Assembly (NCBI RefSeq): GCF_901827155.1
Contig: NZ_LR594659.1
Coordinates: 2,232,001 to 2,296,000, forward strand
Source: Variovorax sp. PBL-H6
GTDB taxonomy: Bacteria; Pseudomonadota; Gammaproteobacteria; Burkholderiales; Burkholderiaceae_C
Reading direction: 5' to 3'
DNA length: 64,000 bases
Below, piece after piece: positions 8,871 through 16,895 of the stretch. Position 1 is the first letter of the stretch; each line of letters starts with the position of its first letter. The notes under the pieces were generated by a model that did not search any database, was not told where the DNA came from, and saw only the letters and a program-made list of their open reading frames with translations. A program made the translations under genes and the position numbers.

Positions 8871-9896
8871 TCAGTCGGCCAGGATCTTGCGTTCGCGAAT
8901 GATGGCACCGAAGCGCGCCGAGTCTGCCATGGCGCGATCGTGGAAGGCTGCCGGCGTGCCGGGCACGGCCTCTCCGCCCAGATTGGCGATGCGCTCCTTC
9001 ACCGCCGGCGTCGCAAGGATGCGATTGATCTCGGTGTTGAGCCGCGTCACGACCTCGGGCGGCGTCCGCGCCGGCGCATAGAAGCCGAACACCGTGTCCG
9101 CATCGAAGCCCTTGAGCCCCGCCTCGTCGAGCGTCGGCACGTCCGGAAACTGCGGCGAGCGCCCGGGGCTGCCGACGGCGAGCAGGCGCAGCTTGCCCGC
9201 GCGCACCTGGTTCAGGCCGATGCCCGGGTCGAAGTAGAAGTCGAGCTGGCCGGCAAGCAGGTCCTGCAGGGCAGGCGCCGCACCGCGGTAGGGCACGTGC
9301 AATGCGTACAGGCCGACCTGGCTCTTGAACATCTCTCCGGCCAGGTGCGGCGAGCTTCCAGTGCCGGGTGAGCCGTAGGACAGCTTGCCGGGGCGCTCCT
9401 TCACATAGGCGATGAAGTCCTTGACGTTCTGCGGCGGCAGCGAGGGCTTGATCACCAGGAACACGAGCACCCGCGCCGCGGCGGCCACGGGTACCAGGTC
9501 CTTGGCGGGGTCGAAGGACATCTTGGGGTACAGGTGCGGATTCACCGACACCATCCCGCCCGAACTCATCAGCAGCGTGTAGCCATCCGGCTGCGCGCGT
9601 GCCACGTTCTCGCCGCCGATATTGCCGTTGGCACCGGCGCGGTTCTCGATCAGCACCGGCTGGCCCAAGGCGTCCTGCAGCGGCTGCGAGATCGCGCGCG
9701 CGATCGTGTCGGCGGCGCCGCCGGGCGGGAAGTTCACCACCACCTTGATGGGCTTGGCGGGCCAGCTGCCTTGGCCCTGCGTGCCTTGCGTCCCTTGCGC
9801 ATGGGCGGCGGGCAGCGCCGCGGCGCCGCCCAGTATCAGGGCGAGCAGCGCGCGGCGCAGCGGGGCAGGGCGAGGGCCTTCGGGTCTTGTCGTCAT
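8871..9896 (-). CDS. Bug-family tripartite tricarboxylate transporter substrate-binding protein
   Basis: A 341-residue periplasmic solute-binding protein with signal peptide (hydrophobic ALLALILGGAAALPAAHAQ). After it comes a short repeated TQGTQGQG linker, then the Bug signatures PIKVVVNFPPGGAADTIAR, GQPVLIENRAGANGNIGG and AQPDGYTLL. It sits between iorB and the thioesterase (22 bp and 9 bp away), so it is probably cotranscribed and may take up an aromatic oxo-acid or related acid; ligands of Bug proteins cannot be predicted from sequence. Confidence 0.92.
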   Translation of the reverse strand: MTTRPEGPRPAPLRRALLALILGGAAALPAAHAQGTQGTQGQGSWPAKPIKVVVNFPPGGAADTIARAISQPLQDALGQPVLIENRAGANGNIGGENVARAQPDGYTLLMSSGGMVSVNPHLYPKMSFDPAKDLVPVAAAARVLVFLVIKPSLPPQNVKDFIAYVKERPGKLSYGSPGTGSSPHLAGEMFKSQVGLYALHVPYRGAAPALQDLLAGQLDFYFDPGIGLNQVRAGKLRLLAVGSPGRSPQFPDVPTLDEAGLKGFDADTVFGFYAPARTPPEVVTRLNTEINRILATPAVKERIANLGGEAVPGTPAAFHDRAMADSARFGAIIRERKILAD

Positions 9897-9918
9897 CGGC
9901 AGTCTCCTTCTCTGTGGT

Positions 9919-11520
9919 TCATGGGGTACTCGCGGGCCGGCGCTTCATCCAGCGGATCGGCTGGGCGACGACCGGCCGCGCCGGCGCGCCGTGCCGCACG
10001 AGCGCGGCGTCGAGCGCCTTGCCGGCATCGTCGGCCAGCGCGGCCGCGCGCGCGGCCGCAATGGCGTCGGCACGCGCCGCGGCGGAAGCACCGGGCAGCT
10101 CGGCCAGGTGGCCGATCACATGCAGCAGGTTCTGCTTGCCGCGCTCGTTGGTGCTGCCGTAGCCCTTGATGAGCCGGCCGCACAACGCGATCTCGTGTCC
10201 CAGATGCCAATCGACGCGCGTGCCCTGCAGCACGGCTGCGAGCCAGCGCTCGATCAGCGTCTGTTCCTCGGCAAAGCGGCTGCCGCGCCGGCGCAGCCAG
10301 CGCAGCGAGGCCAGTAGCCGCAGCGAGGCCATGCCGAAGACGGAGTGGCTGCCGACCTTCAGCGGCAGGGCCCAGGGCGCCTTGCGGCGCCGGTCCCAGG
10401 CGGTCAGGCGATGAGCCATGGAAGCGGGCAGCAACGCCGCGAACTCCGGCGTGCCGGGCTTGAAGTGGTCGTAGACCTTGACGATGTCCTCGTCCCCGGC
10501 CCGCACCTCGCGCCGCACGCGCGCCGCGCGGCTCCTGCGGCTCTTGAGCTCGGCCACCCGCACGATGTCATCGAAGGCCATCCACAGTGCGAGCCAGCGC
10601 GCCATCTCGTGAGTCGTTGCGTAGCCGTGGGCACCGGCCGGGTCGGCTTCGCGTTCGGCCGCCAGCACCTGCTGCAGCCGCTCGATGTAGAGGCGGGCAT
10701 AACCAGCATCCTGGTAGTCGAGCACGCGGGCGTAGCCCAGCGCCAGCAGGCCCTGCACCTGCGGCGGGAACAGCTGCGCGAGCGCGGGGGGCAGCGCGTG
10801 CGCCGCCGGCTCGTCCTGCGCGGTCGTGGCAAGGAGCCGGCTCACCATCGCGGCCTGCTCGCGCGGCGCGCGCACGGTCTCGTAGGCCTGTGCGAAGCCG
10901 CGCAAGCTGGCTGCGGCCGTCTTGCCGGCCTGGTCGGGCGCCTTGCCGCCGCGCACCACGTGCTCGTAGGCCTCGCGCGGAAATGGAAACAGCCCGCTGC
11001 CCGCGACCGCGCCCAGCATCACCGCGCTGACCACCGTGCCGGCGTCGCGCGCCACCATGCCCATGTCGAACACGTGGTGCTCGCGGCTGAAGGCCTTGAC
11101 CACGTCCAGCAGCCGCTCGCTGTCCGCGCGTCCGTCGCCCAGCGGCATGCGCTCGGCCGTGGTCAGCGTGCGACCCGAGGAACTGATGACGAGGGTACGT
11201 GCAGGCGCGCTCATGCCGTTGCCGATCTGGCGTGCGGTCTCCAGCAGCTCGGACGAGACGATGGCATCCAGCGCCCCCGGCACCGGGCTGAGGCTGAACA
11301 CCGGCCGCCGCGCGCCGAGCTCGGCCAGCGGCGCGGGGAACACCTCGATGTAGTAGGTCGTGGCCCCGGTGCGCTGCGCCACCCCGGGAATGGAGGTGCT
11401 CTGCGCGGCGTAGCCTGCATGCCGCGCCGTCTCCACCAGCCATTCGGTGAGCACGCCTCCGCCTTCGCCGCCGAGGGCGCAGACGAGCAGGGTGATCGGT
11501 TGTGTCGTGTGGATGTTCAT
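9919..11520 (-). CDS. iorB: indolepyruvate ferredoxin oxidoreductase, beta subunit
   Basis: A 533-residue gamma-domain partner of IorA. The N-terminal 190 residues are the pyruvate-ferredoxin-oxidoreductase gamma fold (ITLLVCALGGEGGGVLTEWL, SIPGVAQRTGATTYYIE). The remainder is the long C-terminal extension (DUF6537-like) typical of proteobacterial IorB, with the KVYDHFKPGTPEFAALLP block. The complex oxidatively decarboxylates aryl-pyruvates made by transamination of aromatic amino acids. The gene follows iorA after a 134-bp gap and is followed by the Bug gene. The symbol follows the family; aromatic oxo-acids other than indolepyruvate may be the true substrates. Confidence 0.9.
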   Translation of the reverse strand: MNIHTTQPITLLVCALGGEGGGVLTEWLVETARHAGYAAQSTSIPGVAQRTGATTYYIEVFPAPLAELGARRPVFSLSPVPGALDAIVSSELLETARQIGNGMSAPARTLVISSSGRTLTTAERMPLGDGRADSERLLDVVKAFSREHHVFDMGMVARDAGTVVSAVMLGAVAGSGLFPFPREAYEHVVRGGKAPDQAGKTAAASLRGFAQAYETVRAPREQAAMVSRLLATTAQDEPAAHALPPALAQLFPPQVQGLLALGYARVLDYQDAGYARLYIERLQQVLAAEREADPAGAHGYATTHEMARWLALWMAFDDIVRVAELKSRRSRAARVRREVRAGDEDIVKVYDHFKPGTPEFAALLPASMAHRLTAWDRRRKAPWALPLKVGSHSVFGMASLRLLASLRWLRRRGSRFAEEQTLIERWLAAVLQGTRVDWHLGHEIALCGRLIKGYGSTNERGKQNLLHVIGHLAELPGASAAARADAIAAARAAALADDAGKALDAALVRHGAPARPVVAQPIRWMKRRPASTP

Positions 11521-11580
11521 CGTGTGGAAATCAGGAATTCGTTCTTGAACGCAGCGCGCGCGAAGCTTTCACTTCGGAAC

Positions 11581-11607
11581 GCCCACTGCGCCCACTGCGC
11601 CCACTGC
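11581..11607. repeat. three tandem copies of a 9-bp unit between iorA and iorB
   Basis: The unit GCCCACTGC is repeated three times without error and continues into a degenerate fourth copy. It lies in the 134-bp spacer between iorA and iorB. Its function is unknown; it may only be slippage-prone spacer DNA. A similarly repetitive spacer occurs near 58850-58900 before the methyltransferase gene. Confidence 0.75.
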
Positions 11608-11654
11608 GCCCTCTTCGCGGTCTGCGCCCCGCTGTCCGCTTCCGGCTGCCAAGC

Positions 11655-13808
11655 TCACGCCGGCTGCAAGGCGCGCACCACCGCCCCCCGCAGCGAATGC
11701 AACAGCCGCTCGTGCCACTTGGGGTTCTGCACCACCTCGGCCCGATAGAAGCTCGGGCACAAGGTGGCCGCATGCGCATTGGCACCGCACAGCCCGCAAC
11801 CCACGCAGCCGTCGATCACCACTGCGACCGGGTCGACCTTCAGCGGGTCCGGGTTGTCCTTGATCGTGAGCGTGGGGCAGCCCGATAGCCGGATGCAGGC
11901 GTGGTCGCCGTTGCACACGTCCTCGTCCACCCCGTACTTCACGCGCACCACGCGCTTGCCTTTCTTCAGCAGGCCGGCAATCCATGGCTTGATGCGGCGC
12001 TGCCGCTCCAGCTGGCATTCGCCCTCCGCCACGATCACCTTGAGGCCATTGAAGTCGGTGGTGAAGGCCTCGTTGAGCGTGGCGCGCATCGTGTCGACGT
12101 GGTAGGTGTGCACGGTGCGCAGCCATTGCACGCCCAGGCCCTTCAGGGTGGACTCGATGGTGTTGTTCTTGTCGACGAGGCTCTGCTGCTTGTCGACCGC
12201 GCGTTCCTTCGCCTCGTCGTCGGGCGTGGAGATGATGTCCTGCGTGCCGGTGGCCGACGTGTAGCCGTTCTTGAAGATCAGCAGCACCGCGTCGTCGGCG
12301 TTGAAGAGCGCGCTCTGCACGCCGGTGAGCAGCCCGTTGTGCCAGAAGCCGCCGTCGCCCATGATCGACAGCGCCCTGCGCTGCATCATCGGGGACACGC
12401 CCGCGCGGCTCGCCAGGCTCATGCCGTACCCCAGGATCGAATGGCCCATGGAGAAGGGCTCGAAGGTGCCGAAGGCATGGCAGCCGATGTCGGCCGCGAT
12501 GTGCACAGGACCACTGTCCTGCTGCGCCAGCTTGAGCGCCGCGAACACCGGCCGCTCGGGGCAGCCGATGCAGAAGCTCGGTGGGCGCGCGGGCAGCGGC
12601 GCATCCAGCTTTGCGGCCACCGCGGCGCGGCGCTCGCGATTGCCCGTGAGCCAGCCCTGCGCAGAGTCCTGCGCATGGTGCGGCAGGTAGCGCTGCGCGA
12701 ACTGCGCCAGGCCGGTGGCCAGCACTTCGACGCCGTACTCGCCCGCCGCCGGGAGCAGGTCGCAGCCGTGCAGCGGCGTCTGGAGGTCGCGCCGGCGCAG
12801 CAGCGTCGCGATCTCCTGCTCGATGTACTCGGGCTGGCCTTCCTCCACCACCAGCACCCCGCGCTTGCCTGCGCAGAAGTCGGCGACCTGCTCGGGCACC
12901 AGCGGGTAGGTGACGTTGAGCACCAGCAGCGGAATGTCGGTGGCGCCGAAGGCGTCGGCCAGGCCCAGCTGCTGCAGGCTGCGGATGAGCGCGTTGTAGA
13001 GGCCGCCCTGCACGATGAGCCCCAGGTCTTCGTGCTTGCCCGGCATCAGTTCGTTCAGGCCTTGCTCGGCGATGTAGCGTCGCGCCGCCGGGATGCGCTC
13101 CTCGCCCTTGAGCTTCTCGTGGCGGAAGGTCACTGGCGGGTGCGCGAGCCGCATGTAGTCGAAGCCGGCCGGCTCCTCCATCAGCGCGCGGGTGGAAACC
13201 GCGGGCGCCAGGTTGTCCCGGCATTCGAAGCTGCCGCGAACATGGCAGGTGCGGATGCGCAGTTCCATCATGCAGGGCATGTTCGAGGTCTCGGAGAGGC
13301 GGAAGCCGTGCTCGACCATGTCCACCATGCGCCCCAGCTCGGGCCGCGGATCGAGCAGGCACATGCCGGACTTCAGCGCATAGGCATGCGTGCGCTCCTG
13401 GATCACGCTGGCGCCTTCGCCGTAGTCCTCGCCCACCACGATCAGCACGCCGCCCTTGACGCCGGGAGATGAGAGGTTGGACAGCGCATCGGCCGCCACG
13501 TTGGTGCCGACGATCGACTTCCAGGTCACCGCGCCGCGCAGCGGGTAATGGATTGAGGCGCCGAGCATGGCCGCGGCCGAGGCCTCGTTGGAGCAGGCCT
13601 CCACGTGCACGCCGAGCTCGTCCATGTAGGGCTTGGCCTGCACCATCACATCGAGCAGGTGCGACACAGGCGCGCCCTGGTAGCCGCCCACGTAGGCCAC
13701 GCCCGACTGCAGCAGGCCCTTGGTGATGGCGAGGATGCCTTCGCCGTGAAAGGTGTCGCCGGCGCCGAGGCGCAGGGCCTCGATCTCCTTGCTGAATGAA
13801 ACTTCCAA
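11655..13808 (-). CDS. iorA: indolepyruvate ferredoxin oxidoreductase, alpha subunit
   Basis: A 717-residue thiamine-diphosphate enzyme. The N-terminal pyrimidine-binding domain (GEGILAITKGLLQSGVAYVG) is followed by middle domains; the TPP-binding domain shows CIGCPERPVF and ALSIMGDGGFWHNGL. The C-terminal ferredoxin-like region has Cys-rich CVGCGLCGANAHAATLC and CNGDHACIRLSGC for iron-sulfur clusters. With IorB it turns aryl-pyruvates into aryl-acetyl-CoA with transfer of electrons to ferredoxin. No in-frame ATG fits; a TTG at 13808 with AGAGAGA 8 to 9 bases upstream is the best start. The operon is divergent from a LysR gene across a palindrome at 13924-13949. Confidence 0.9.
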   Translation of the reverse strand: MEVSFSKEIEALRLGAGDTFHGEGILAITKGLLQSGVAYVGGYQGAPVSHLLDVMVQAKPYMDELGVHVEACSNEASAAAMLGASIHYPLRGAVTWKSIVGTNVAADALSNLSSPGVKGGVLIVVGEDYGEGASVIQERTHAYALKSGMCLLDPRPELGRMVDMVEHGFRLSETSNMPCMMELRIRTCHVRGSFECRDNLAPAVSTRALMEEPAGFDYMRLAHPPVTFRHEKLKGEERIPAARRYIAEQGLNELMPGKHEDLGLIVQGGLYNALIRSLQQLGLADAFGATDIPLLVLNVTYPLVPEQVADFCAGKRGVLVVEEGQPEYIEQEIATLLRRRDLQTPLHGCDLLPAAGEYGVEVLATGLAQFAQRYLPHHAQDSAQGWLTGNRERRAAVAAKLDAPLPARPPSFCIGCPERPVFAALKLAQQDSGPVHIAADIGCHAFGTFEPFSMGHSILGYGMSLASRAGVSPMMQRRALSIMGDGGFWHNGLLTGVQSALFNADDAVLLIFKNGYTSATGTQDIISTPDDEAKERAVDKQQSLVDKNNTIESTLKGLGVQWLRTVHTYHVDTMRATLNEAFTTDFNGLKVIVAEGECQLERQRRIKPWIAGLLKKGKRVVRVKYGVDEDVCNGDHACIRLSGCPTLTIKDNPDPLKVDPVAVVIDGCVGCGLCGANAHAATLCPSFYRAEVVQNPKWHERLLHSLRGAVVRALQPA

Positions 13809-13923
13809 AACGCATTCTCTCTCTGTGGGTTTGCTTCGTGGGAGGCTGGCGCTGCAAGCAGGCTTGCGGGCCGCCGCGACGCCGGCTGGCAGTGTGCGAG
13901 CCCTCGCGCGACGCATCAATAGA

Positions 13924-13949
13924 ATATTCATGCTATCCAATATGAATAT
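13924..13949. promoter_or_regulatory. palindrome in the iorA / lysR divergent region
   Basis: ATATTCAT (13924-13931) is repeated as ATGAATAT (13942-13949) with a 10-bp spacer, giving a perfect 8-bp dyad in an AT-rich island within GC-rich DNA. It covers the probable start codon of the LysR gene and lies about 115 bp upstream of iorA. LysR proteins commonly bind such dyads to repress themselves and activate the divergent operon; binding here is inference. Confidence 0.55.
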
Positions 13950-14850
13950 CATGCATATCGACGCCATCGACCTGAACCTGCTGCGCCTCTTCGACGCCGT
14001 CTACCGCGCGCGCAGCGTGAGCCGTGCGGCCGATGCGCTGGGCCTCACCCAACCCGCAGCCAGCCATGGCCTGGGGCGACTGCGTCTGCTGCTGAAGGAC
14101 GCGCTCTTCACCCGCGCGCCGGGCGGCGTGGCGCCCACCCCGCGTGCCGAGCGGCTGGCCGCCGCGGTGCAGTCGGCGCTGGGCACGCTGGAGGAGGCGC
14201 TCAACGAATCCGACCGCTTCGAGCCCGGTGCCTCGCGCAAGACCTTCCGCATCCACATGAGCGACATCGGCGAGAGCCGCTTCCTGCCCGCGCTGATGGC
14301 GCGCCTGGGTGCGCTGGCGCCCGGCGTGCGGCTCGAGACCCTGCCGCTCGCGCCCGACGAGGTCGCGCCGGCGCTCGACAGTGGCCGAGTCGACTTCGCC
14401 TTCGGCTTCCTGCCCAAGGTGCGCGACACGCAGCGCATCCTGTTGTTGAAGGACCGCTACATCGTGCTGCTGCGCAAGGGCCATCCTTTCACGCGCGGGC
14501 GGCGCAGCGGCCAGGCGCTGCTGGAGTCGCTGCAGAAGCTGGAGTACGTGGCGGTGCGCACGCACGCCGAGACCCTGCGCATCCTGCAACTGCTCAACCT
14601 GGAGGACCGGGTGCGCCTTACCACCGAGCACTTCATGGTGCTGCCCGCGATCGTGCGCGCGACCGACCTCGCGGTGGTGATGCCGCGCAACATCGCCCGC
14701 GGCTTCGCCGAGGAGGGCGGCTACACGATCGTCGAGCCGGCCTTTCCGCTGCGCGACTTCGCGGTCTCGCTGCACTGGAGCAAGCGCTTCGAGGCGGACC
14801 CGGCGAACAGCTGGCTGCGGGGTGTGATCCGCGAGCTGTTCTCGGAATAG
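13942..14850 (+). CDS. LysR-type transcriptional regulator of the ior operon
   Basis: A 302-residue regulator. The winged helix occupies residues 1 to about 65, with IDLNLLRLFDAVYRARSVSR then ADALGLTQPAASHGLGRLR, and the rest is the effector-binding region typical of the NodD-like/NahR-like branch (HMSDIGESRFLPALMARLG). Start candidates are ATG 13942 and ATG 13951, both within the operator dyad and both without a good ribosome site; 13942 is a choice, not certain. It is divergent from iorA and is expected to control the aryl-pyruvate operon, perhaps sensing an aromatic acid. Confidence 0.9.
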   Translation: MNIMHIDAIDLNLLRLFDAVYRARSVSRAADALGLTQPAASHGLGRLRLLLKDALFTRAPGGVAPTPRAERLAAAVQSALGTLEEALNESDRFEPGASRKTFRIHMSDIGESRFLPALMARLGALAPGVRLETLPLAPDEVAPALDSGRVDFAFGFLPKVRDTQRILLLKDRYIVLLRKGHPFTRGRRSGQALLESLQKLEYVAVRTHAETLRILQLLNLEDRVRLTTEHFMVLPAIVRATDLAVVMPRNIARGFAEEGGYTIVEPAFPLRDFAVSLHWSKRFEADPANSWLRGVIRELFSE

Positions 14851-14946
14851 GCTGTACCGACGTTCTATATCGCTTGTGCAGTCCCAAAGACGAGCGCGAG
14901 GGATAACAATCGTCGCAGTCTTATCGGCTGATAACCGGGTTCAGTC

Positions 14947-15948
14947 ATGCCAGCTGGCGGCAGGGAGTACGTCTTGCGGCTCACGAAGATATCGTTCAGG
15001 GTGTTCCTGCTGTGCGTCGCGACCATGCTCGCGTCGCCTCCGGCATGGGCGCAATCGGCCAGCATCGTCGGCATCGTCGAAGGCGGTGCCACGCTGATCC
15101 GGCAGACCACGCGCTACAAGCTCGCCGAAGGCGTGGCCTTGCAGGAGCAGGACATCATCGAGACGACGCCCGGTGCCTTCGTGCAGATCGAACTCCCCGG
15201 CCCCGTGCTCGTGGGCATCGGCGAATCGACGCGGCTGATGCTGAGGCCCCGCGTGGGCAAGGGGCTCGCGGCGGCGCCGCTGTACCTGCTCCAGGGCTGG
15301 GTCAAGACCAGCAGCGACGCCGCCTTCACCTATGCAAGCCCCGCTTTCGAGATTGCGACGCAGGCCGCCAGCACCGTGGTCTACACGACCGGCGCGCAAT
15401 ACGAGGTGTTCGTCGAAAGCGGCACCGCCAGGCTGACCCTGCGCGACAGCCCCCCTTCGATCTCGCAGCTGGCCGGCGGCGATTTCGCGCAACGCCGCGA
15501 GGGCGCCACGCCGACGGTCGCGCGGCGCGCGCCGCCCGAGTTCCTTGCCAAGGTGCCGCGCCAGTTCCGCGACCGCCTGCCCGCGCGCGGCGAGCAGTTT
15601 GCCAAACGCCCGGTCGCACCCAAGCCCGTCGGCGAGATCGCCTATGCCGACGTGTCCGCCTGGTTGCACACCGAGCCTGCGCTGCGTCTTCCGCTGTTGC
15701 CGCTGTGGCGCCCGCGCGCGGCGGCCGATCCGGCCTTCCGCGCGGCCGCGAAGGCCGAGCTCCCGCGGCACCCCGAGTGGGAGCCCTATGCAGACCCCGA
15801 AGGCTATGCGCGGCGAATGGCCGAGGAGGCCGAGCGCCGCCGCGCCCGGGAGGCGGAGCGCCGGCGCGCCCGCGAAGCGGCCGCAGCAGCCGCAGCAGCA
15901 GCCGCAGCCGCATCAACAGGGCCGAGCGGCGGGGCGGGCAAACCCTAG
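14947..15948 (+). CDS. FecR-domain envelope protein
   Basis: A 333-residue exported protein. A signal peptide ends near SPPAWAQSA. A FecR-type beta domain follows (ASIVGIVEGGATLIRQTTRY, then EQDIIETTPGAFVQIELPG and an EVFVESGTARLTLRD end), as found in proteins that sense or shape envelope components. The C-terminal third has WLHTEPALRLPLLP-like spacer sequence and finishes with a charged (AERRRAREAERRRAREA) and poly-Ala tail that is probably helical. There is no membrane anchor after the signal peptide. It lies 60 bp before the CxxCH sensor gene; a candidate ECF promoter begins one base after its stop codon, so the two genes may be separately controlled. Confidence 0.75.
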   Translation: MPAGGREYVLRLTKISFRVFLLCVATMLASPPAWAQSASIVGIVEGGATLIRQTTRYKLAEGVALQEQDIIETTPGAFVQIELPGPVLVGIGESTRLMLRPRVGKGLAAAPLYLLQGWVKTSSDAAFTYASPAFEIATQAASTVVYTTGAQYEVFVESGTARLTLRDSPPSISQLAGGDFAQRREGATPTVARRAPPEFLAKVPRQFRDRLPARGEQFAKRPVAPKPVGEIAYADVSAWLHTEPALRLPLLPLWRPRAAADPAFRAAAKAELPRHPEWEPYADPEGYARRMAEEAERRRAREAERRRAREAAAAAAAAAAAASTGPSGGAGKP

Positions 15949-15976
15949 TGAACCGTCACGCCCCTTGCTGCAACTC
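15949..15976 (+). promoter_or_regulatory. candidate ECF-sigma promoter, site 5 (sensor-kinase operon)
   Basis: TGAACC (15949-15954), 15 bases, GCAACTC (15970-15976) followed by A. It matches four other sites in this window with the same spacing and a single-base difference. The ATG of the sensor gene is 32 bp further on, a good distance for a promoter. Assignment to the ECF factor encoded at 43692-44288 is inference. Confidence 0.55.
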
Positions 15977-16008
15977 AGCACCACGGACCGCCAGCACTGG
16001 AGAACCTC

Positions 16009-16881
16009 ATGCGCCTTCTATTCAAGTTCAATCTGATCTTCCTGGTGGTCTTCATCGCCGGCGTGCTCGGCGCGGGCAAGGTGTCGTATGACCTGCTGCA
16101 AAGCAACGCCAAGGAAGAAGTGCTCAACCACGCGCGGCTGACGATCGAGAAGGCGTCGGCGGTGCGCACCTACACCAACGACCAGATCCGCCCGCTGCTC
16201 GAGACGCAGATGAAGTACACCTTCCTGCCCCAGACGGTGCCGGCCTATTCCGCCACCGAGGTGCTGGCGACACTTTCAAAGAGCTTTCCCGACTACACCT
16301 ACAAGGAAGCGACGCTGAATCCGACCAACCCCCGCGATCGGGCCGCCGACTGGGAGGCCGACATCGTGAACCGCTTCCGTACCCAGGCCGACAAGAAGGA
16401 GTTCGTCGGCGAGCGCGACTCGGGCACCGGGCGTTCGCTCTACATCGCGCGTCCGCTGCGCATTACCAACGCCGCCTGCCTGGCCTGCCACAGCACCGTC
16501 GAGGCGGCGCCCCGCACGCTGATCGACAAGTACGGCCAGGCCAACGGCTTCGGCTGGCAGCTCAACGAGGTGATCGGCGCGCAGGTGGTGTCGGTGCCCA
16601 TGGCGGTGCCGCTGGCGCGCGCCGAGCAGGCGTTCAAGGTCTTCATGGGCTCTTTGATCGGCATCTTCGTTGCGATCGGCATCGTGTTGAACCTGATGCT
16701 CTACCTGCTCGTCATCCGTCCGGTGACGGCATTGTCCAAGCTGGCCAATCGCGTCAGCCTGGGCGAGCTCGATGCCCCGGAATTCAAGACGCATGGGCGC
16801 GACGAGATCGGCATGCTCGCCCAGTCGTTCGCCCGCATGCGCCACAGCCTCGACCACGCCATCAAGATGCTCGAGACCTGA
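16009..16881 (+). CDS. membrane sensor with Tll0287-like (DUF3365) domain, CxxCH and HAMP
   Basis: A 290-residue inner-membrane protein. The N-terminal helix (LIFLVVFIAGVLGAGKVSYD) and a second helix near residue 215 to 240 (GSLIGIFVAIGIVLNLMLYL) enclose a periplasmic sensor domain of the Tll0287 type, which contains CLACHS, a c-type haem attachment motif. A HAMP segment follows (RPVTALSKLANRVSLGELD through DEIGMLAQSFARMRHSL), and the protein then ends without kinase or chemotaxis output. The next gene, 14 bp on, is a soluble Ser/Thr kinase, so the HAMP region may signal to it. A redox or gas ligand is likely from the haem motif but unproven. Confidence 0.85.
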   Translation: MRLLFKFNLIFLVVFIAGVLGAGKVSYDLLQSNAKEEVLNHARLTIEKASAVRTYTNDQIRPLLETQMKYTFLPQTVPAYSATEVLATLSKSFPDYTYKEATLNPTNPRDRAADWEADIVNRFRTQADKKEFVGERDSGTGRSLYIARPLRITNAACLACHSTVEAAPRTLIDKYGQANGFGWQLNEVIGAQVVSVPMAVPLARAEQAFKVFMGSLIGIFVAIGIVLNLMLYLLVIRPVTALSKLANRVSLGELDAPEFKTHGRDEIGMLAQSFARMRHSLDHAIKMLET

Positions 16882-16895
16882 GGCTCACCGCTGCA

